This document shows positions 11,112 through 27,000 of a stretch of 64,000 bases of DNA, in pieces. The notes beneath the pieces are model-generated. The model was not told the DNA's origin. It made no database searches and saw only the letters and a program-made list of their open reading frames with translations. Origin of the DNA: Nematostella vectensis (lineage: Eukaryota > Cnidaria > Anthozoa > Actiniaria > Edwardsiidae). Made by a program: the position numbers and the translations under genes. The first letter of the stretch is position 1; every line of letters begins with the position of its first letter. The stretch is taken from NCBI RefSeq assembly GCF_932526225.1, contig NC_064034.1, forward strand, positions 2,528,001 to 2,592,000, written 5' to 3'.

Positions 11112-13249
11112 CTAGGGAGAGACGCAAGTATCAATATGTTAATGAATCTTTAACCCGGCCCATTACAATGCGAGCTAGTGAACCGAAATAGAATACGACA
11201 TGATGATAGGTATAAACATAGAAGGTGTAACATAGTAGTACAGTAAAAAACCCGCGTGTAAGCACCTAGATTTTTTCAAGTCTAGCCAAACAGGTTCTTA
11301 TATTTTGGGGCACTTACTAATAAAAAGTAATCCTGAGAACGCGCCTGGGACGCGTTCTCACAGTGTAACCTATTTGGAATAGCTCATGAAGAACCCCGAA
11401 AATCGAACTCTGAAGGAGACAAGGATCAGTCTTTATCAATATATGCGTGTTGGGACTCATTCAATGGTAATAGCCACAGCCGAACTTGAACCCAGCCTTT
11501 TTGGCGCGACATCTATCATCGAGCAAAGCATTTTTTGATCACACGATAGCTCCAGCTGATGAGAACTCTGATAACCAATTTTGATTTATCTTAGAAGTTT
11601 AATCGGAATTCAACTTCCATTTAATAATAATCCAATCATTTGCAACAAGGCCAAACCCACGATAGACCGGAGGTTATTGTTATCTCCGTTCGTATTGAGC
11701 AATTATATTCTTAGCGAAAACGCACACTTATGTCTTGTGTATCTTTCTCAAAGTCTTGCTATCTTCTTCCCACCTCCCCCCCCCCCCCCCCCCCGACACA
11801 CACACGCGTGGAAGAGGATCATCCTACTGCTCACTAATTCATGGATGTTTAAGGCCAATTAAGATATTTTTATTATTTTTTGCCTGGGGAAAACGCGATA
11901 GAACATTGTGTCTTGCATCACGTAGATACATCATGCTGGGACACGACTTAATCGTTGCACACATACGACGTCTACGATTTGGGAAAAACAAATTAAAGCA
12001 TCTATTGTTACTGTTTACAGACAAAAATAAAAATTCAGATAGCTTCTTTGCTAGGTGAAAGCGGTAGAACTTTCTTCACGCTGGGACGTAGAAGCTTGTC
12101 AAGCTTTAATCGTTGCACGCTGATGACGCCCACGGTCCAAAAACTTAGGGAACGCTTTAAAAATTTAGCGACAAACAACAAATATAAGATTGTCAGAAAA
12201 TTGGTGAAAATGGGGATCTTGCAATCTCGGGTACCGTGCGCCTAGCGTTGATGGGAAATCGAGGAACAGGAATCAAGGACTTTGGATCATAGAAGCTTTA
12301 CATTTTGTTATGCATTAAAACAAATCCATATCCATAGACTGTGAGCGCTAATATAATGAAGAATGGAAGATAGAATGCATTTCTTAGAGTTTCATCAAAT
12401 GGATTTAGTTATTGCTGAAATGTACATCTCATTTGTATTGGCTTTTTTCTGTTTATGTAGCCTGTAATGAAGGCCATACAGGCTATGTTTATGCTTCAGA
12501 AAAAGATTCGTCACACCGGTAAAATCCAGAGTCTTTTCAAAAGTTGTTAGCTCTGTTTCAAGGTGATAGACATAAAAATCAGTCAATTTCAATCTCTCTT
12601 GATCGGGCGCCAGCTCATGATTTCCACAGATGTCATAGAAATTGGTTTCCGATCCATTATGAATAAATTAAGAAATGTCGACACAGAAATCTGCACCTGT
12701 GATTTGAGTATTTCTCACGAAAAAGGTGAATAACAAATCCTGCAACTTTTTTTGTTTCATTCAAAATCTCGCCACGAGACAAAAAAAAGGATTCGGACCA
12801 AAAAATCATGCAAAAGATGTAAAGACCATAAATTATCTGCCTAATTTGGACAAAGAAATCTCTCGGTTTTTGAAAGAAAATAAATGCAAGAGAAAAAAAA
12901 CACATAGAGCCGAAGCAAAGTCAATCTCCTGGAACTTAGCAGGTTGACAGGTCTACTTTCTATCTTAATTAGCACTCAAAAAGTACTTAAACATTCATTT
13001 TTTTTTCGTTTATGCCTTAACCATGTGAATCTTAATCGTCTTGCATATGATATTAATGTTAGGAGGGAAATCTTTAACTCCTCACAAATTGCTTCATAGC
13101 TAAAACGATAGTGGTAAAACGAACAAATGTACCCATGTCTGTTGATACAACATTTGGCAAACACAACTTACGTTTGTAGCTCGTTTATGAAGTCGCAAGC
13201 TCGCTCACACCTTTTTATATGTTATGCATTGATACAAGATTAACTGTAC
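11112..13249 (-). other. Intron of the potassium-channel gene
   Basis: This 2.1-kb intron has donor GTACAG (from 13249 down) and acceptor ..CTCTCCCTAG (ending at 11112). It contains a run of about 19 C near 11776-11794 followed by a short CA/CG tract. No nested gene is recognisable; open frames in it are short and lack similarity to known proteins. The position of the intron, between the T1 domain and S1, is supported by continuity of the channel sequence across the join. Confidence 0.85.
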
Positions 13250-13777
13250 CTTAGCCATCTTCGAGGAGTGTGGTTCATCTAACGTCTCCCATAATTGAGG
13301 CTGTATTCGTTTCCAGCAGTTCAGCTCATTGATACTACCATACGATCCCATATGATTTTCCGCCGGTTCGTCCTTTAGATCATTAAATCCCGGTCCCACG
13401 AAAGCTTTCAGATTTTCCTCAGCTTCACGATGCTGTGTGTACGTCCCCCAGCAACACGGCTCCATTTGTTTTTCATCGATTCCCCAAAATATCAGCTCCT
13501 CCTCAAACATCGGCCCGCACATTTCCGTTGGGCAGTGGAGTTTACCGGTGCGGTAGAAATTCAAAACTTGACAAAAAGCGGTAGGATGGCGATCGAAAAA
13601 GTATTCCCTTTTATTGTCTTCGTTAACGGTAGAGTTCTCCGCGATCCAAGACAGCCTTGTGTCGGGAATGTTCTGCAAGGTAGAGACGCTTGTTTCATGG
13701 CGGAAACCTCCGACGTTGATTATAATACGGGAACTGTCAGCGATTTTTGTTTGGCAATCCGTTGCTGCAAAATCCAT
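13250..13777 (-). CDS. Shaw/Kv3-like voltage-gated K+ channel, exon 1 (T1 domain)
   Basis: This exon encodes residues 1-176, starting with ATG at 13777. Residues 17-115 form the cytoplasmic T1 (BTB-like) assembly domain, with NVGGFRHET near the start and the EYFFDRHP and VLNFYRTGKL blocks typical of Kv channels. The zinc site of non-Shaker T1 domains is intact as H-x5-C-x20-CC (H81, C87, C108, C109). PCCW and TYTQHREAEE point to the Shaw subfamily. The exon ends AAG|GTACAG, and the next residues (IFSYTSCLFIAL, S1) follow naturally in exon 2. T1 sets which subunits co-assemble, so this protein should tetramerise with itself or other Shaw-type subunits. Non-coding 5' exons may exist upstream but were not identified. 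Confidence 0.93.
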
Positions 13778-14838
13778 TCTACTTCAAACAAAATTGTCTT
13801 TTCTCACCACATTGAAATCCACCCTGAAAAACAGACAGAAAAAAAACATCTTATCTGAAAGCAGCCTAACTTCTTTAAGCCGTTACAAGCTAAGCACTTG
13901 ATTTACCAGATCAGTCTTTCCTTCGTTCATTTTGACAGTACGTGCTGTTTGTCTTTTGTGAATAGTAATGCAATAGCTGGCTTAGAAACTGTCAAAATAA
14001 CAAAAGCACGATGCTGAGCGAGCTATCCCGTGGATTGTACTTCTAGACGATATGGTGCTCCAATGATAATACTTGATACTTTCCTCACACTGCGATTTTT
14101 ACCCTGAGTTTTTGCATGGATTGGAAGTGTCTGTTGAGTGAATTAAGCCTGTTTACATTTTCTTGATCAACAGAAAACGAATTGCAAATTTCTCTTTATT
14201 TTGGAATATCTCCAAATGAAAGAAACGCTCTGGTATTTCATATTCATTTTGTCAAATAATATCTAAACGCTAAATCATTCAGTTAGGGCTGGTTGCTTTC
14301 CCTTACTTATCAGAAATGTTCCACACGCCTAGGATGAATATAGATATTGTATTAAAGAAATTTAAACAAAATCTAAATGTGAGTATCCAAATTTTTGGAG
14401 TAATCATATTTCATAAGACTAGACGGGTAATGTTTCGGTTAAGTTAAACTAATTCCCCTTAGATTTGCTGGGATCCTCCGAGGCATTAGCTGTTTTGCGA
14501 TATCGTTCACGTGTCTATTTTTTCTGATAAACTGTCATTTGGGCATGGGAACTCGCTCAGGCGCCAAGCAAGCAGATTTATAGCTCGTAGAATCACTAGA
14601 ATCGTCTGGTTGATTATATCTATCCGAAAACAACCACTGTTTAATTGACTTGGTGAATTTCTGTTTGTGAATTTGCTATGTTTACGTTCCATTTTCAAAT
14701 TAGTGAGATGTTACTCTACCGAAAACAGCGGTCGACTTGAATAATTTATGAGTTTAACTGTTGATAACTGTTCAGTATTTTCAATACTTTCGTCAACATA
14801 AGCTGCTAGAAACAGCTTTCTGGCTTTCATCATTCAAA
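13778..14838. other. Upstream flank of the channel gene, no other gene seen
   Basis: About 1.1 kb of AT-rich DNA precedes the microsatellite. It presumably holds the channel promoter and 5' leader, but no element can be assigned with confidence. Confidence 0.4.
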
Positions 14839-15054
14839 CATCACCATCACCATCACCATCACCATCACCATCACCATCACCATCACCATCATCATCATCA
14901 CCATTATCGTCACCATCACCATCACCATCATCATCATCACCATTATCGTCACCATCACCATCACCATTATCATCATCACCATTATCGTCACCATCACCAT
15001 CACCATCATCATCATCACCATTATCGTCACCATCACCATCACCATCACCATCGC
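14839..15054. repeat. CAT/CAC trinucleotide-hexanucleotide microsatellite
   Basis: The array is made of CACCAT hexamers with interspersed CATCATCATCACCATTATCGT blocks that recur about four times. The frame encoding poly-histidine, and the minus frames encoding Met-Val or Asp-Gly runs, are all by-products of the repeat. No gene is inferred. Confidence 0.95.
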
Positions 15055-16564
15055 CCGTAGCTATTATCATATTCATCTCGCGCCAACAGAACTACTGTAG
15101 TTGCTTCCCCATCATCACAGACTGCGACCTTCGAGTTTTCACTGGATTTTAAAATTCTCCTCGATCGCTGAAAAGTCGCCTTCTATTATGATAATAGGTT
15201 ATTTTTCTTAATTTCAAAAGAGAAAAATTAAGTATTAGATTTTCGTAATTTTAAAGTATCATTTCACTGAGTCAGTCATATCATATGATATTTGTACATG
15301 GCGCCACTGGTAAATTTAAAACCTCTGTCTGCCTGTTTGTCTGCAAAGGCCCATTAATCACGGCATGTTTTGCCTTATGATAATACCGACAACCAAAGGC
15401 CATCGGTGCTTGTTTATCAGTAACATCCCTAGCTCCCTTAAAGCGCACCGAGGAAAATATTTAGAAAGTTCCGAATAAATCATGCCAAATATAATGCGTA
15501 GTTTAAAGGTATTTGAACCATTCCTCTCACTGATTCATACGGGTTAAGCCTGTGTCTGATAGAATGTAGCCATGACACGTACGAAACGACACTCTTGAAC
15601 CACCAAGCCCCCTGCCGCAAGTTTGTTGAAGAAATATTTGATAATATATCATTTGTTTTATTCCAATCAAGGTTGGCTCACTGCATGAATCTGCGGTTAT
15701 GTCTATTGCCTTGCTAATAGTAATCTGTACTTTCAAGAAAGGAGAGGCGTTAGAAAATTGTCATATATATGTTATATTCGTACGGTAATAATACGATTTC
15801 TTGTATTTTCATTCTTCCCGCGCTATATAACAAAGAGGATCTTCCCGCTTTTAACAAAGAGGGTCTTCCATTCCGCTGGAATCGTCAATTGATGCTTTTT
15901 TAGTTTCCATGACGACAGAGCACAATGCTTGCGGCATAGTCTGCCAAAGAACTCTCTCCAACACAAAGGAAAAAGCTGCTTTTCAATGAAATTAAAAGAC
16001 AAACTAATTCTTTTACGAGAGGCTTAAATTGGCGTAGCGACGTTGGTATTTATCATTACATATTCATCATTACAAACAGGGTGGAGTTACTAGAAGAGGC
16101 GACAGGGATATAGTATATATTTATATTTTGAAGGAGGAACAAAAACATAATCGAGAAATTTCAGGTGAAGGAGGAACAAAAACAAAATATTCCTCTTGAT
16201 CCTTGAGATGAAAAAGGTTCTGAGCAATTCCTCTTGCAAGAAGAATCAGTGAATAAAAATTCGGAATTTTCTAAGGAATGCGACAGAAAATCAGATTTGA
16301 TATTCTTCGTTTCTAAAATATAATAAGAGATTATCCCATTTACTGTGAACGCGTCCTAGCGATTGCGACCAATTAAATTCATTATTTTGTAGAAAAGGAG
16401 AAGATCACGAAATGTTTAGCACACGAGGGCGGTGTAGGAGCAGCGTTTAGTTTTGATAAAAAGTTATGACAAAATTGAGTTTGATATTGAAAACAAGGCT
16501 ATGATAATGGTGTTTGCATCACCTGTTTCGCTTTAAAATGATCTATGGCGTGCGTGTATGTCGC

Positions 16565-16678
16565 GTTCGTGTGTAGGGATGGGGGGGGGGGGGGGGCTGG
16601 GAGGAAGTCTATCCCCATTTAGTTAATTTTACTAATTTTCAAGCCCCCCCCCCCCCCCCCCCTTCATACACGAAGCGC
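16565..16678. repeat. Inverted repeat with G16 and C19 arms
   Basis: A run of about 16 G (16581-16596) is followed some 48 bp later by about 19 C (16644-16662). The outer flanks are also roughly inverse (TTCGTGTGTAGGGAT against TTCATACACGAA). The whole could fold into a hairpin of about 115 nt or be a very short MITE. Confidence 0.6.
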
Positions 16679-19600
16679 TCTTCAGTTCATAAATTTTGGT
16701 TTAAAATCAACATCCCCTCAGTCCTTAGAAAGTTTTTCTTCAGCACCCATCCCTCTCAAATAAACACCCATAGAGACTTTAAGAGGCCAGATCTTTGCCA
16801 TCTCATTACCATTTTATGACTACTAAGACTACGATTCAACAACAACACTGCCGTAATGAGTAGTGTCGAATACGAGTAGAGCGTTGTCCTTCCGCTTGAA
16901 TCAAAACAACTGTAGAAGGAAATACAGCCGGATACGTCACAGCCAGCACTCGAGAGAAAATATTATACACTCGAGAGATTCGAGAAATAAGCTCTGCATT
17001 GATAGTAACAATATTTTTAAAAGAGGATATCTAATATATTGAGCTGGTATAGATAAAGTACTCTTTTCTAGTGGTGAGCTTTGAGCGATTTCCCGCAAAG
17101 ATATAGGTCTTGTTATACCGAGTGGTACGTACTTGTCTACTTGGAATAGTCGTCATAATAGATTAGTGCGATACGGCGTTAAGAGAGCCATGGATATCCA
17201 ACAGTCCAATACTCGAAACGAGTAAGGAAGAGGAAAAATAGGAATCAGAAAACTAATAACTTATAAAAAATAAGATGAAATACATAAAAAAATTAACGCC
17301 ATCAAATCTAAACTCACTGGGATTTATTCTGTTTGAAACATTGATAGTTGGTATATTATACATTGATATTGGTATATTAACCAATCGCACTCCTATACTT
17401 TTCCATTGACTATTTCTTTTTCGATTAAAAGACTGCCATATTTTTTCACATATCACTCGTTTATTTAGTGCTACTTTGATCTTTGTAATCCCATCCGATA
17501 TTTTAGTAGGCTTTTTGTGACGTAATAGGAGGCATACAATTGTATTGTTTTCACTAGAAAAAATTTGATCAACAGAGAAGTTTCAAACAGTGGTTTTGAT
17601 TAGAAAAGAATATTACCCATATTTAATGAGCACCCATTTTTGTGCGTATTATCCTTTGAATCAGGCCAACTCAGTCACTGAATTTCCATAGAAAAAACAA
17701 TCAGACTGAAAATGTTGATTTGATTTGAAAGGAATGTATCTTTCGCATATGTACTTTCCACATTGGCTGTTTTTTGTGTTTGCGTGTTGTGCTCGAATAA
17801 AAGCAAAGATTGTTCTTTCATTTTGAAATAAAGAGCATTTTGAACTGAGAGAGGTTACTTAGAGATAATTTGAAAAGAGACGATCCTAGTTGCTCGGGGA
17901 AATAATGACTTTCTTGCCGAAGAGTTTTTATGTCGAATATATCACCTCTTGTTAGATGACCTTCCAATCCTTTTTACAAAATAATTTTCGTTATCTTTTT
18001 TCATCAATACTGGTATACTTGGATTCTCAGCTTTTGCTTTAGTTGCTGGGCAACATGTCGCTCCTTATATCAACGCAAACTAATACTTGTCGTAATAAAA
18101 TCCCTGCCGTCTACATGTGTAAAGATACGACTCATAATCACTAAACTAATAATTGCAAAAAAAAAAAAAGCTTTTACTTAATGGAATTGAATGTTTGTGT
18201 TAAAATATAATGATTATTATATTTTAAAACAGGATCGCTTTCAACCGTGTTTAGAAGTAATAATTACATTTGTAGAACAACAGTAAAATTTTTACTTTAT
18301 TTGAACTACCGGCGTGTCGTAAAAATCACCTGATGTTCTTCGTTGTTTAGCGGGGGATTTTTTTTTATCTGAATTGACTACGAATGTATCAAAGAAGTCC
18401 TTATTTTCACAAAAAAACTCAGCCCAGCGTGCTTCCTTGAGGCAAGTAAAAAAAAGATATTTGATTAAGATCTCAAAGGCAGGCCTTTTTTGTGCTCTTA
18501 GCAGTTCCACCTGGCTTCTATAGCATCTCGAGTCTACCAATCAAATATTTTCCGTATACTCCATACGGCACAGGAACCTTCTGCATTTCTCAGGGCTCCA
18601 AAAAGCCGATTGTAAAGTTTAATCACTAATGTTTTAACCGTATCTTTCACAAAGTACACTGTTTGCGAATAGTTAAAACACTAATACTTTTACAGTTTTT
18701 ACAAGGTTAAAGGCCTATGCTATTAAAGGCTCATACTACTTCTCATTGGATGTAGAGTCGCTTTACATTTTAAATGAGCTTTTATATAAATCCTTTTATG
18801 TAATTAGATAACAGATGGTAAGCTTATCGGCGCTAGTCATTTAAAAGGGGCTAGTTTTTCTTTTCGAATACAGATCTCTTTATTATATTTGGTCAATTTT
18901 TAAAGTAACTGACAACCGATAAGAAATTCTTCCATAAAGCAAACTTAGTAGGCAAACAGCGAACCTATTCGGATTACTGTTGTGTTTTGAGTTGTAATTG
19001 TTACCTGCGGGAAGTGTGTTGATGTTTACATGTTCAGCGACCGCTCAACAGAAAATCAAACCTTATATATTTTCTACTTTCTCTCTTAATTACAAAAAGA
19101 TGCTGGACATTTATGCTCGTCTAGTCATTACTTACCTAAGGCCTGAAAAGATGACACACTACAATTCAGCACTAGACGGGGAAACTGCAAACGGAGATGT
19201 GTACCACGCTTTGCCGATAACCCGCGCAAGATTGTACGCATGCGCCGAGACTCTTGCCTAATTATTTGCGCCTTGTAGATGTGAGTAGATCTCAGTGTTA
19301 AGGCTGGCACCACTCCATCTGTTAAACCAGGGTTTGGGGAACAGCCGACGATAAAAATGGTATTTGGTGTTTTCTAGAACTTAATCTTAGACGCTATATT
19401 CTTAAATCCACCAAGTTTAATGCATTCGTATTTTCTTATCTTGCTAAGGTCTAGAGGGTTCTGACGTTACAAAACATAATGACTTTATTTTCAGTGTTAC
19501 CAGGATAATTTTCTAGATATTCATGAGATGATGACTAGGCTCCTTGATTACAATACTTTTCAAAGCGAAAATATTCCCCAGACAAAACACTTTTTTATAT

Positions 19601-20429
19601 TTCTCTAGTACTACGATATTGCTGGTAGTAAATTCTTATTAAAATAAGCGGAAAAAGCATTACACAATTACAAATATCCCCGACAGTCAACAGTAAAGTA
19701 CAAACCACCAGACGACAAAACATTGTTCATTTTCAATGCCTCGAACCTTTTATCAGCCGCTGTTTAGCTTTTGGACCCCATTTAGTGTCTTCTCAAATTT
19801 TGTCTGATTTTTGTAATGACTTTTACATTCATATTTTCCCCTAAGCGAAAAAAAAAATCAGCTGATCTAGTTAATGGACCACCGTTTATACAACTCTTTT
19901 CTATTTGTACATTCGGGCTACCTAACAACAATATAGCAAGTTCTTATCATTAATCTAAAAGCTTGATCGATGTTGTTTTGCTAGGAGGCTATAATCACTT
20001 CTCGTGCAGCATCGCTTGAATCGCCGACTGGAAACACCTAAGTTGCAAGTCCCTTTAATTTACATATGAAAAGTACCACTAACCTTTGACCAGTCCTTTC
20101 TCCATTTCATGAATGCTTGGTAAGTCTAAATTATTTAACAATTTACGAAAGATAAGCGGAGTAATGAGCCCACATATCAGCTTTCTGGATTATAATTACA
20201 AGGAATACATTTTTCGAAAGAGGTTATCTTGTCTTTTAGCTGATGGAGGGGCCGTAGTTAATAAAGAAGGAAGTTTTTGAAACCCCATAACGATGGCATA
20301 AAGAAAACTGCAAGAATAATGTCACCTAATGTGTATCGCTTTAGATTTCCTGGGTTAATTTCGAATTACTGCAAAAAGCTATTAACATGTACTTTTTTAT
20401 TAATTGATTAATAATGGCCTGTCGGAACT

Positions 20430-20567
20430 GGAAATGATCATGGTTCTCATGGCAACGTTAGCTTAAATTTCTCGTAGAAATGGTCGTGGTTCCCATGGCA
20501 ACGTTAGCTTAACTTTCTCGTAAAAATGGAGATGGTTCTCATGGCAACGTGAGCTTAACTTTCGTGT
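20430..20567. repeat. 46-bp tandem triplicate
   Basis: Three copies share TCATGGCAACGTTAGCTTAA with small changes, with starts spaced exactly 46 bp apart. There is no coding signal. Confidence 0.8.
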
Positions 20568-23500
20568 AGCACCCACGATTGTGTCAGTATAGGATAAAGG
20601 GGGTATCGTCCCTATCATGGTGTCAATATTCCCGCATAGGTTCAATGAATTCCCCATATCCTTAAAGCTATCTTGAAAATAAGACCGCGACTTTCTTGGG
20701 TGTTTTACATGCAAGATAATCTTAACCTTAATTTGCCCTTCTCCCATGGAAACGCTAAAGTGCATGTGTTGTCGGTTTATCAAAAAATGACCTCAACGGT
20801 AAAATAAAATGATCATTCAAGGACTCAAATTCATATTTCTTTCTTTCAGTATTTGATTCGATTTTTATTGACCTGGCTTTCAAATTAGCTGAAGAGACTC
20901 GAAGACGGTTATCGCTAAAAGTAAAAAATACATTGTTCATAAACAATGTTTTAATAGGCAAATTTGTATTATCCGCATCGAAAAACACAAGTTCCTTTTT
21001 ATTCTATTACATGTGAGTTTTCTATATTAATTAATTTTTCAGAATTTCTAGTGAAAGTTTGTCAGTGCAAGTGTTATTTAACAGTTTTTAGCTTATTTGC
21101 TGAAATAAAGCGATTGAAATGTCGCCTTTTTAAACTAACCGGATTTGCATCATAAGACCCTAAAACGCGAAACTAACAGTAGAGACTAACCTGTCAGCGA
21201 AGAAAAGAGACGCTCTCCACTGCACATCGCTTTTTCAGCTGCGGAAAAACAGGAGTCACCGGTTTAAATTGAGATACGACAATGTCTCCCTTTATTCAAA
21301 TTCCTCAAACTTGTATACGAGCGCCGAAAATACGCTTTCTTCGCCAAAACCAAATACTATTACATGACGTCACAATAATGGCAAGGGAAATGCAAGAAAT
21401 CTCCTCGTGTTGGTGCTGTTACAAGGGATAGCAAATAGCAGGGGTCTACGACGCGATTTCGTGAATGAAAACGATGAATTGCCTCTAAACACGGATATCT
21501 CCACGAGCTGTCACATACTACAATTAATGACAAATGCGACCTTACACACTGAAAGGGTATACCTTATCCGCCAGATCTTACCTATTTGTTATTTGTGTGT
21601 GAAATGCGCTATTCTTGGGCTGGTAGCACGTGACTAGCCAGTGAATTGTGGGAAGGTCATGCGTAGCCCGCGCACTCTTAGCGGGAGAAGTTAGTAATGA
21701 TGGAAATCAGAGTTCACCGTTTACCTTCACCTACCTGGTGTGTCAGAGTTCGAGAGAGTGCTAGAAGCAGTCAATAGCAATATTTATGGGTAACGTGTTT
21801 TGCTCTCGGTTAGATATTTTTAAACAAAACTTCATGCCTTCGGTATGAATCTATTCAAATCGACAGATTTAAAGGAGACGCGGGACGGATGTTTTTTTTT
21901 TGTTCTAGAATCGAGCACTTCCTCGTCGTATCTGATAATCAAAGTTATGGCTAAAAATGGATGCAAGTTAGATAAGACACCATCTGCTAAATCAGGGAAA
22001 GGCCTTTATAAAGACCTTTTCACCAATCTCTTTTTGTTGCTGTTTGCAGTAAAAATCCAACGACTGAACAGCAAATATACTAGCTAATTTAATTGCTTTA
22101 TTGTAAGTTCAAACTTATATCGTTTCGAGCTTTGGAAAAGGTGAATTTCAGTGGCGTTATTTTTCTCGAGATATCTCCCTTTACCACTGTTCAATTTTGA
22201 ATATCTCCAACCTTTTTACTTTCCCCTGATAAAATACCAGAACCACGACAACCATCACTATTATAGAAGCGTCACAATTGCTACCACAACCATAGCTGTC
22301 ACACTACCACCCATCACACCACCACCCATCACACTACCACCCATCACACCACCACCCATCACACCATCACCCATTACACTACCACCAATCACACCACCAC
22401 CCATCACACTATCATCCATCACACCACCACCTATTACACCATCACCCATTACACTACCACCCATCACACCACCACCCATCACACCATCACACATTACACT
22501 ACCACCTATCACACTACCACACATCACACCACCACCCATCACACTATCATCCATCACACCATCACCTATTACACCATCACCCATTACACTACCACCCATC
22601 ACACCATCACCCATCACACAACCACACATCACACTACCACCCATTACACTACCACCCATTACACCACCACCCATCACACCATCACACATTACACTACCAC
22701 ACATCACACTACCACCCATTACACTACCACCCATCACACTACCACCCATCACACCATCACCCATCACACAACCACACATCACACTACCACCCATTACACT
22801 ACCACCCATCACACCACCACCCATCACACCATCACACATTACACTACCACCCATCACACCACCACCCATCACACTATCATCCATCACACCACCACCTATT
22901 ACACCATCACCCATTACACTACCACCCATCACACCACCACCCATCACACCATCACACATTACACTACCACCTATCACACTACCACCCATCACACCATCAC
23001 ACAACCACACATCACACTACCACCTATTACACTACCACCCATCACACCACCACCCATCACACCAGCACCCATCACACAACCACACATCACACCACCACAC
23101 ATAACACTACCACCCATCACACAGCCACCCATCACACTATCACCCATCACACTACCACCCATCACAACAGCACCCATCTCACAACCACACATCACACCAC
23201 CACCCATCACACTCACCCATAACACTACCACCCATCACACCACCTTCCATTACACCACCACCCATCACACTATCAAACATCACACCACCACCCATTACAC
23301 CACCACCCATCACACTACGACCAATGACACCACCACCAATCACACTACCACCCATCACACCACCACCCATCACACTACCAGCCATCACACTACCACAAAT
23401 CACACTACCACCCATCACACCACCACCCATCACACTACGACCAATCACACCACCACCCATCACACTATCACCCATCACACTACCACACATCACACTACCA

Positions 23501-24064
23501 CCCATCACACCACAACCCATTACACTACCACCCATCAGACTACCACCAATTACACCATCACCCATCACACCATCACCCATCACACCACCACCCATCACAC
23601 CACTACCCATCACACTACCACTCATCACACTACCACCCATCACACTACCACCCATCACAACACCACCAATCACACTACCACCCATCACACCACCACCCAT
23701 CACACTACCACCCATCACACCAGCACCCATTACACTACCACCCATCACACCACCACACATCACACTACCACCCATCACACCACCTTCCATTACACCACCA
23801 CCCATCACACTATCAAACATCACACTACCACCCTTCACACTACCACCCATCACACTACCACCCATCACACTACCACCCATCACACCACCACCCATCACAC
23901 TACCACCCATCACACCACCTCCCATTACACCACCACCCATCACACTATCAAACATCACACTACCACCCATCACACTACCACCCATCAAACCACCACCAAT
24001 CACACTATCACCAATCACACTACCACCCATCACACCACCACCCATCACACCACCACCAATCACA

Positions 24065-27000
24065 CTACCACCCATCACACTACCACCCATCACACTACCA
24101 CCAATCACACTACCACCCATCACACCACCACCAATCACACTACCACCCATCACACTACCACCCATCACACCACCACCCATCACACCACCACCCATCACAC
24201 CACCACCCATCACACTACTACCCATCACACTACCACCCATTACACCACCACCCATCACACTACCACCCATTACACCACCACCCATTACACTACCACCCAT
24301 CATACCACCACCCATTACACCACCACCCATCACACTACCACCTATCACACCACAACCCATCACACTACCACCCATCACACTATCACCCATCACCCATTAC
24401 ACCACCACCCATCACACTATCATGCATCACACCACCACCCATTACACCACCACCCATTACACTACCACCCATCACACCATCACCCATCACACAACCACAC
24501 ATCACACTACCACCCATTACACTATCACCCATCACACCAGCACCCATTACACCACCACCCATCACAATACGACCTATCACACCACCACTCATCACACTAC
24601 CACCCATCACACCATCACCCATTACACTGCCACCCATCACACTACTACCCATGACACTACAACCCATCACACTACCACCCATCACACCACCACCCATTAC
24701 ACCACCACCCATCACACTACCACCCATCACACTATCACCCATCACACCACCACCCATCACACTATCATGCATCACACCACCACCCATTACACCACCACCC
24801 ATTACACTACCACCCATCACACCATCACCCATCACACTATCACCCATCACACTACCACCCATCACACCACCACCCATCACACAACCAAACATCACACCAC
24901 CACCCATCAAACTATCATGCATCACACTACCACCTATCACACCACCACCCATCACACTACCACCCATCACACTATCACCCATCACACCACCACCCATCAC
25001 ACTATCATGCATCACACCACCACCCATTACACTACCACCCATCACACCATCACCCATCACACTATCACCCATCACACTACCACCCATCACACCACCACCC
25101 ATCACACCACTGCCCATCACACTACCACTCATCACACTACCACCCATCACAACACCACCAATCACACTACCAACCATCACACCACCACACATTACAACAC
25201 CACCCATCACACTATCACCCATTACACTATCACCCATCACACCAGCACCCATTACACCACCACCCATCACACTACCACCTATCACACCACCACCCATCAC
25301 ACTACCACCCATCACACCATCACCCATTACACTACCACCCATCACACCACCACCCATCACACCACCACCTATCACACCATCACCCATTACACTACCACCC
25401 ATCACACCATCACCCATTACACTACCACCCATCACACCACCACCCATTACACCACCACCCATTACACCACCACCCATCACACTACCATGCATCACACCAC
25501 CACCCATTACACCATCACCCATTACACTACAAACCATCACACTATCACCCATCACACAATCACCCATTACACTATCACACTACCACCTATCACACCACCA
25601 CCCATTACACTACCACCCATCACACTACTACCCATTACACCACCACCCATCACACTACCACCCATCACACCACCACCCAGCACACCACTACCCATCACAC
25701 TACCACTCATCACACTACCACCCATCACACTACCACCCATTACACCACCACCAATCACACTACCACCCATCACACTACCACCCATCACACCACCACCCAT
25801 CACACTACCACCCATTACACCACCACCCATCACACTACCACCCATTACACCACCACCCATTACACTACCACCCATCACACCACCACCCATTACACCACCA
25901 CCCATCACACTACCACCTATCACACCACCACCCATCACACTATCATGCATCACACCACCACCCATTACACTACCACCCATTACACCATCACCCATCACAC
26001 AACCACACATCACACTACCACCCATTACACTATCACCCATTACACTATCACCCATCACACCACCACCCATCACACTATCATGCATCACACCACCACCCAT
26101 CACACTACCACCCATCACACTACCACCAATCACACTACCACCCATCACACCACCACCAATCACACTACCACCCATCACACTACCACCCATCACACCACCA
26201 CCCATCACACCACCACCCATCACACCACCACCCATCACACTACTACCCATCACACTACCACCCATTACACCACCACCCATCACACTACCACCCATTACAC
26301 CACCACCCATTACACTACCACCCATCATACCACCACCCATTACACCACCACCCATCACACTACCACCTATCACACCACAACCCATCACACTACCACCCAT
26401 CACACTATCACCCATCACCCATTACACCACCACCCATCACACTATCATGCATCACACCACCACCCATTACACCACCACCCATTACACTACCACCCATCAC
26501 ACCATCACCCATCACACAACCACACATCACACTACCACCCATTACACTATCACCCATCACACCAGCACCCATTACACCACCACCCATCACAATACGACCT
26601 ATCACACCACCACTCATCACACTACCACCCATCACACCATCACCCATTACACTGCCACCCATCACACTACTACCCATGACACTACAACCCATCACACTAC
26701 CACCCATCACACCACCACCCATTACACCACCACCCATCACACTACCACCCATCACACTATCACCCATCACACCACCACCCATCACACTATCATGCATCAC
26801 ACCACCACCCATTACACCACCACCCATTACACTACCACCCATCACACCATCACCCATCACACTATCACCCATCACACTACCACCCATCACACCACCACCC
26901 ATCACACAACCACACATCACACCACCACCCATCAAACTATCATGCATCACACTACCACCTATCACACCACCACCCATCACACTACCACCCATCACACTAT

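Larger units (their letters stand above)
15055..22289. other. About 7 kb without a recognised gene
   Basis: There are no open frames longer than about 106 codons and no convincing exon. Minor structure includes duplicated short motifs (AACAAAGAGG near 15825-15870; GAAGGAGGAACAAAAAC twice near 16132-16182) and the G-run/C-run pair near 16565-16678, listed separately. A 46-bp triplicate near 20430-20567 is also listed separately. Confidence 0.5.

Noticed and set aside
13430-13901. 142- and 95-codon plus-strand frames
   Set aside because: They lie opposite the T1-domain exon and have no similarity of their own.
14761-15060. Poly-histidine protein
   Set aside because: It is the translation of a CAT/CAC microsatellite; the other strand is equally open as Met-Val or Asp-Gly runs.
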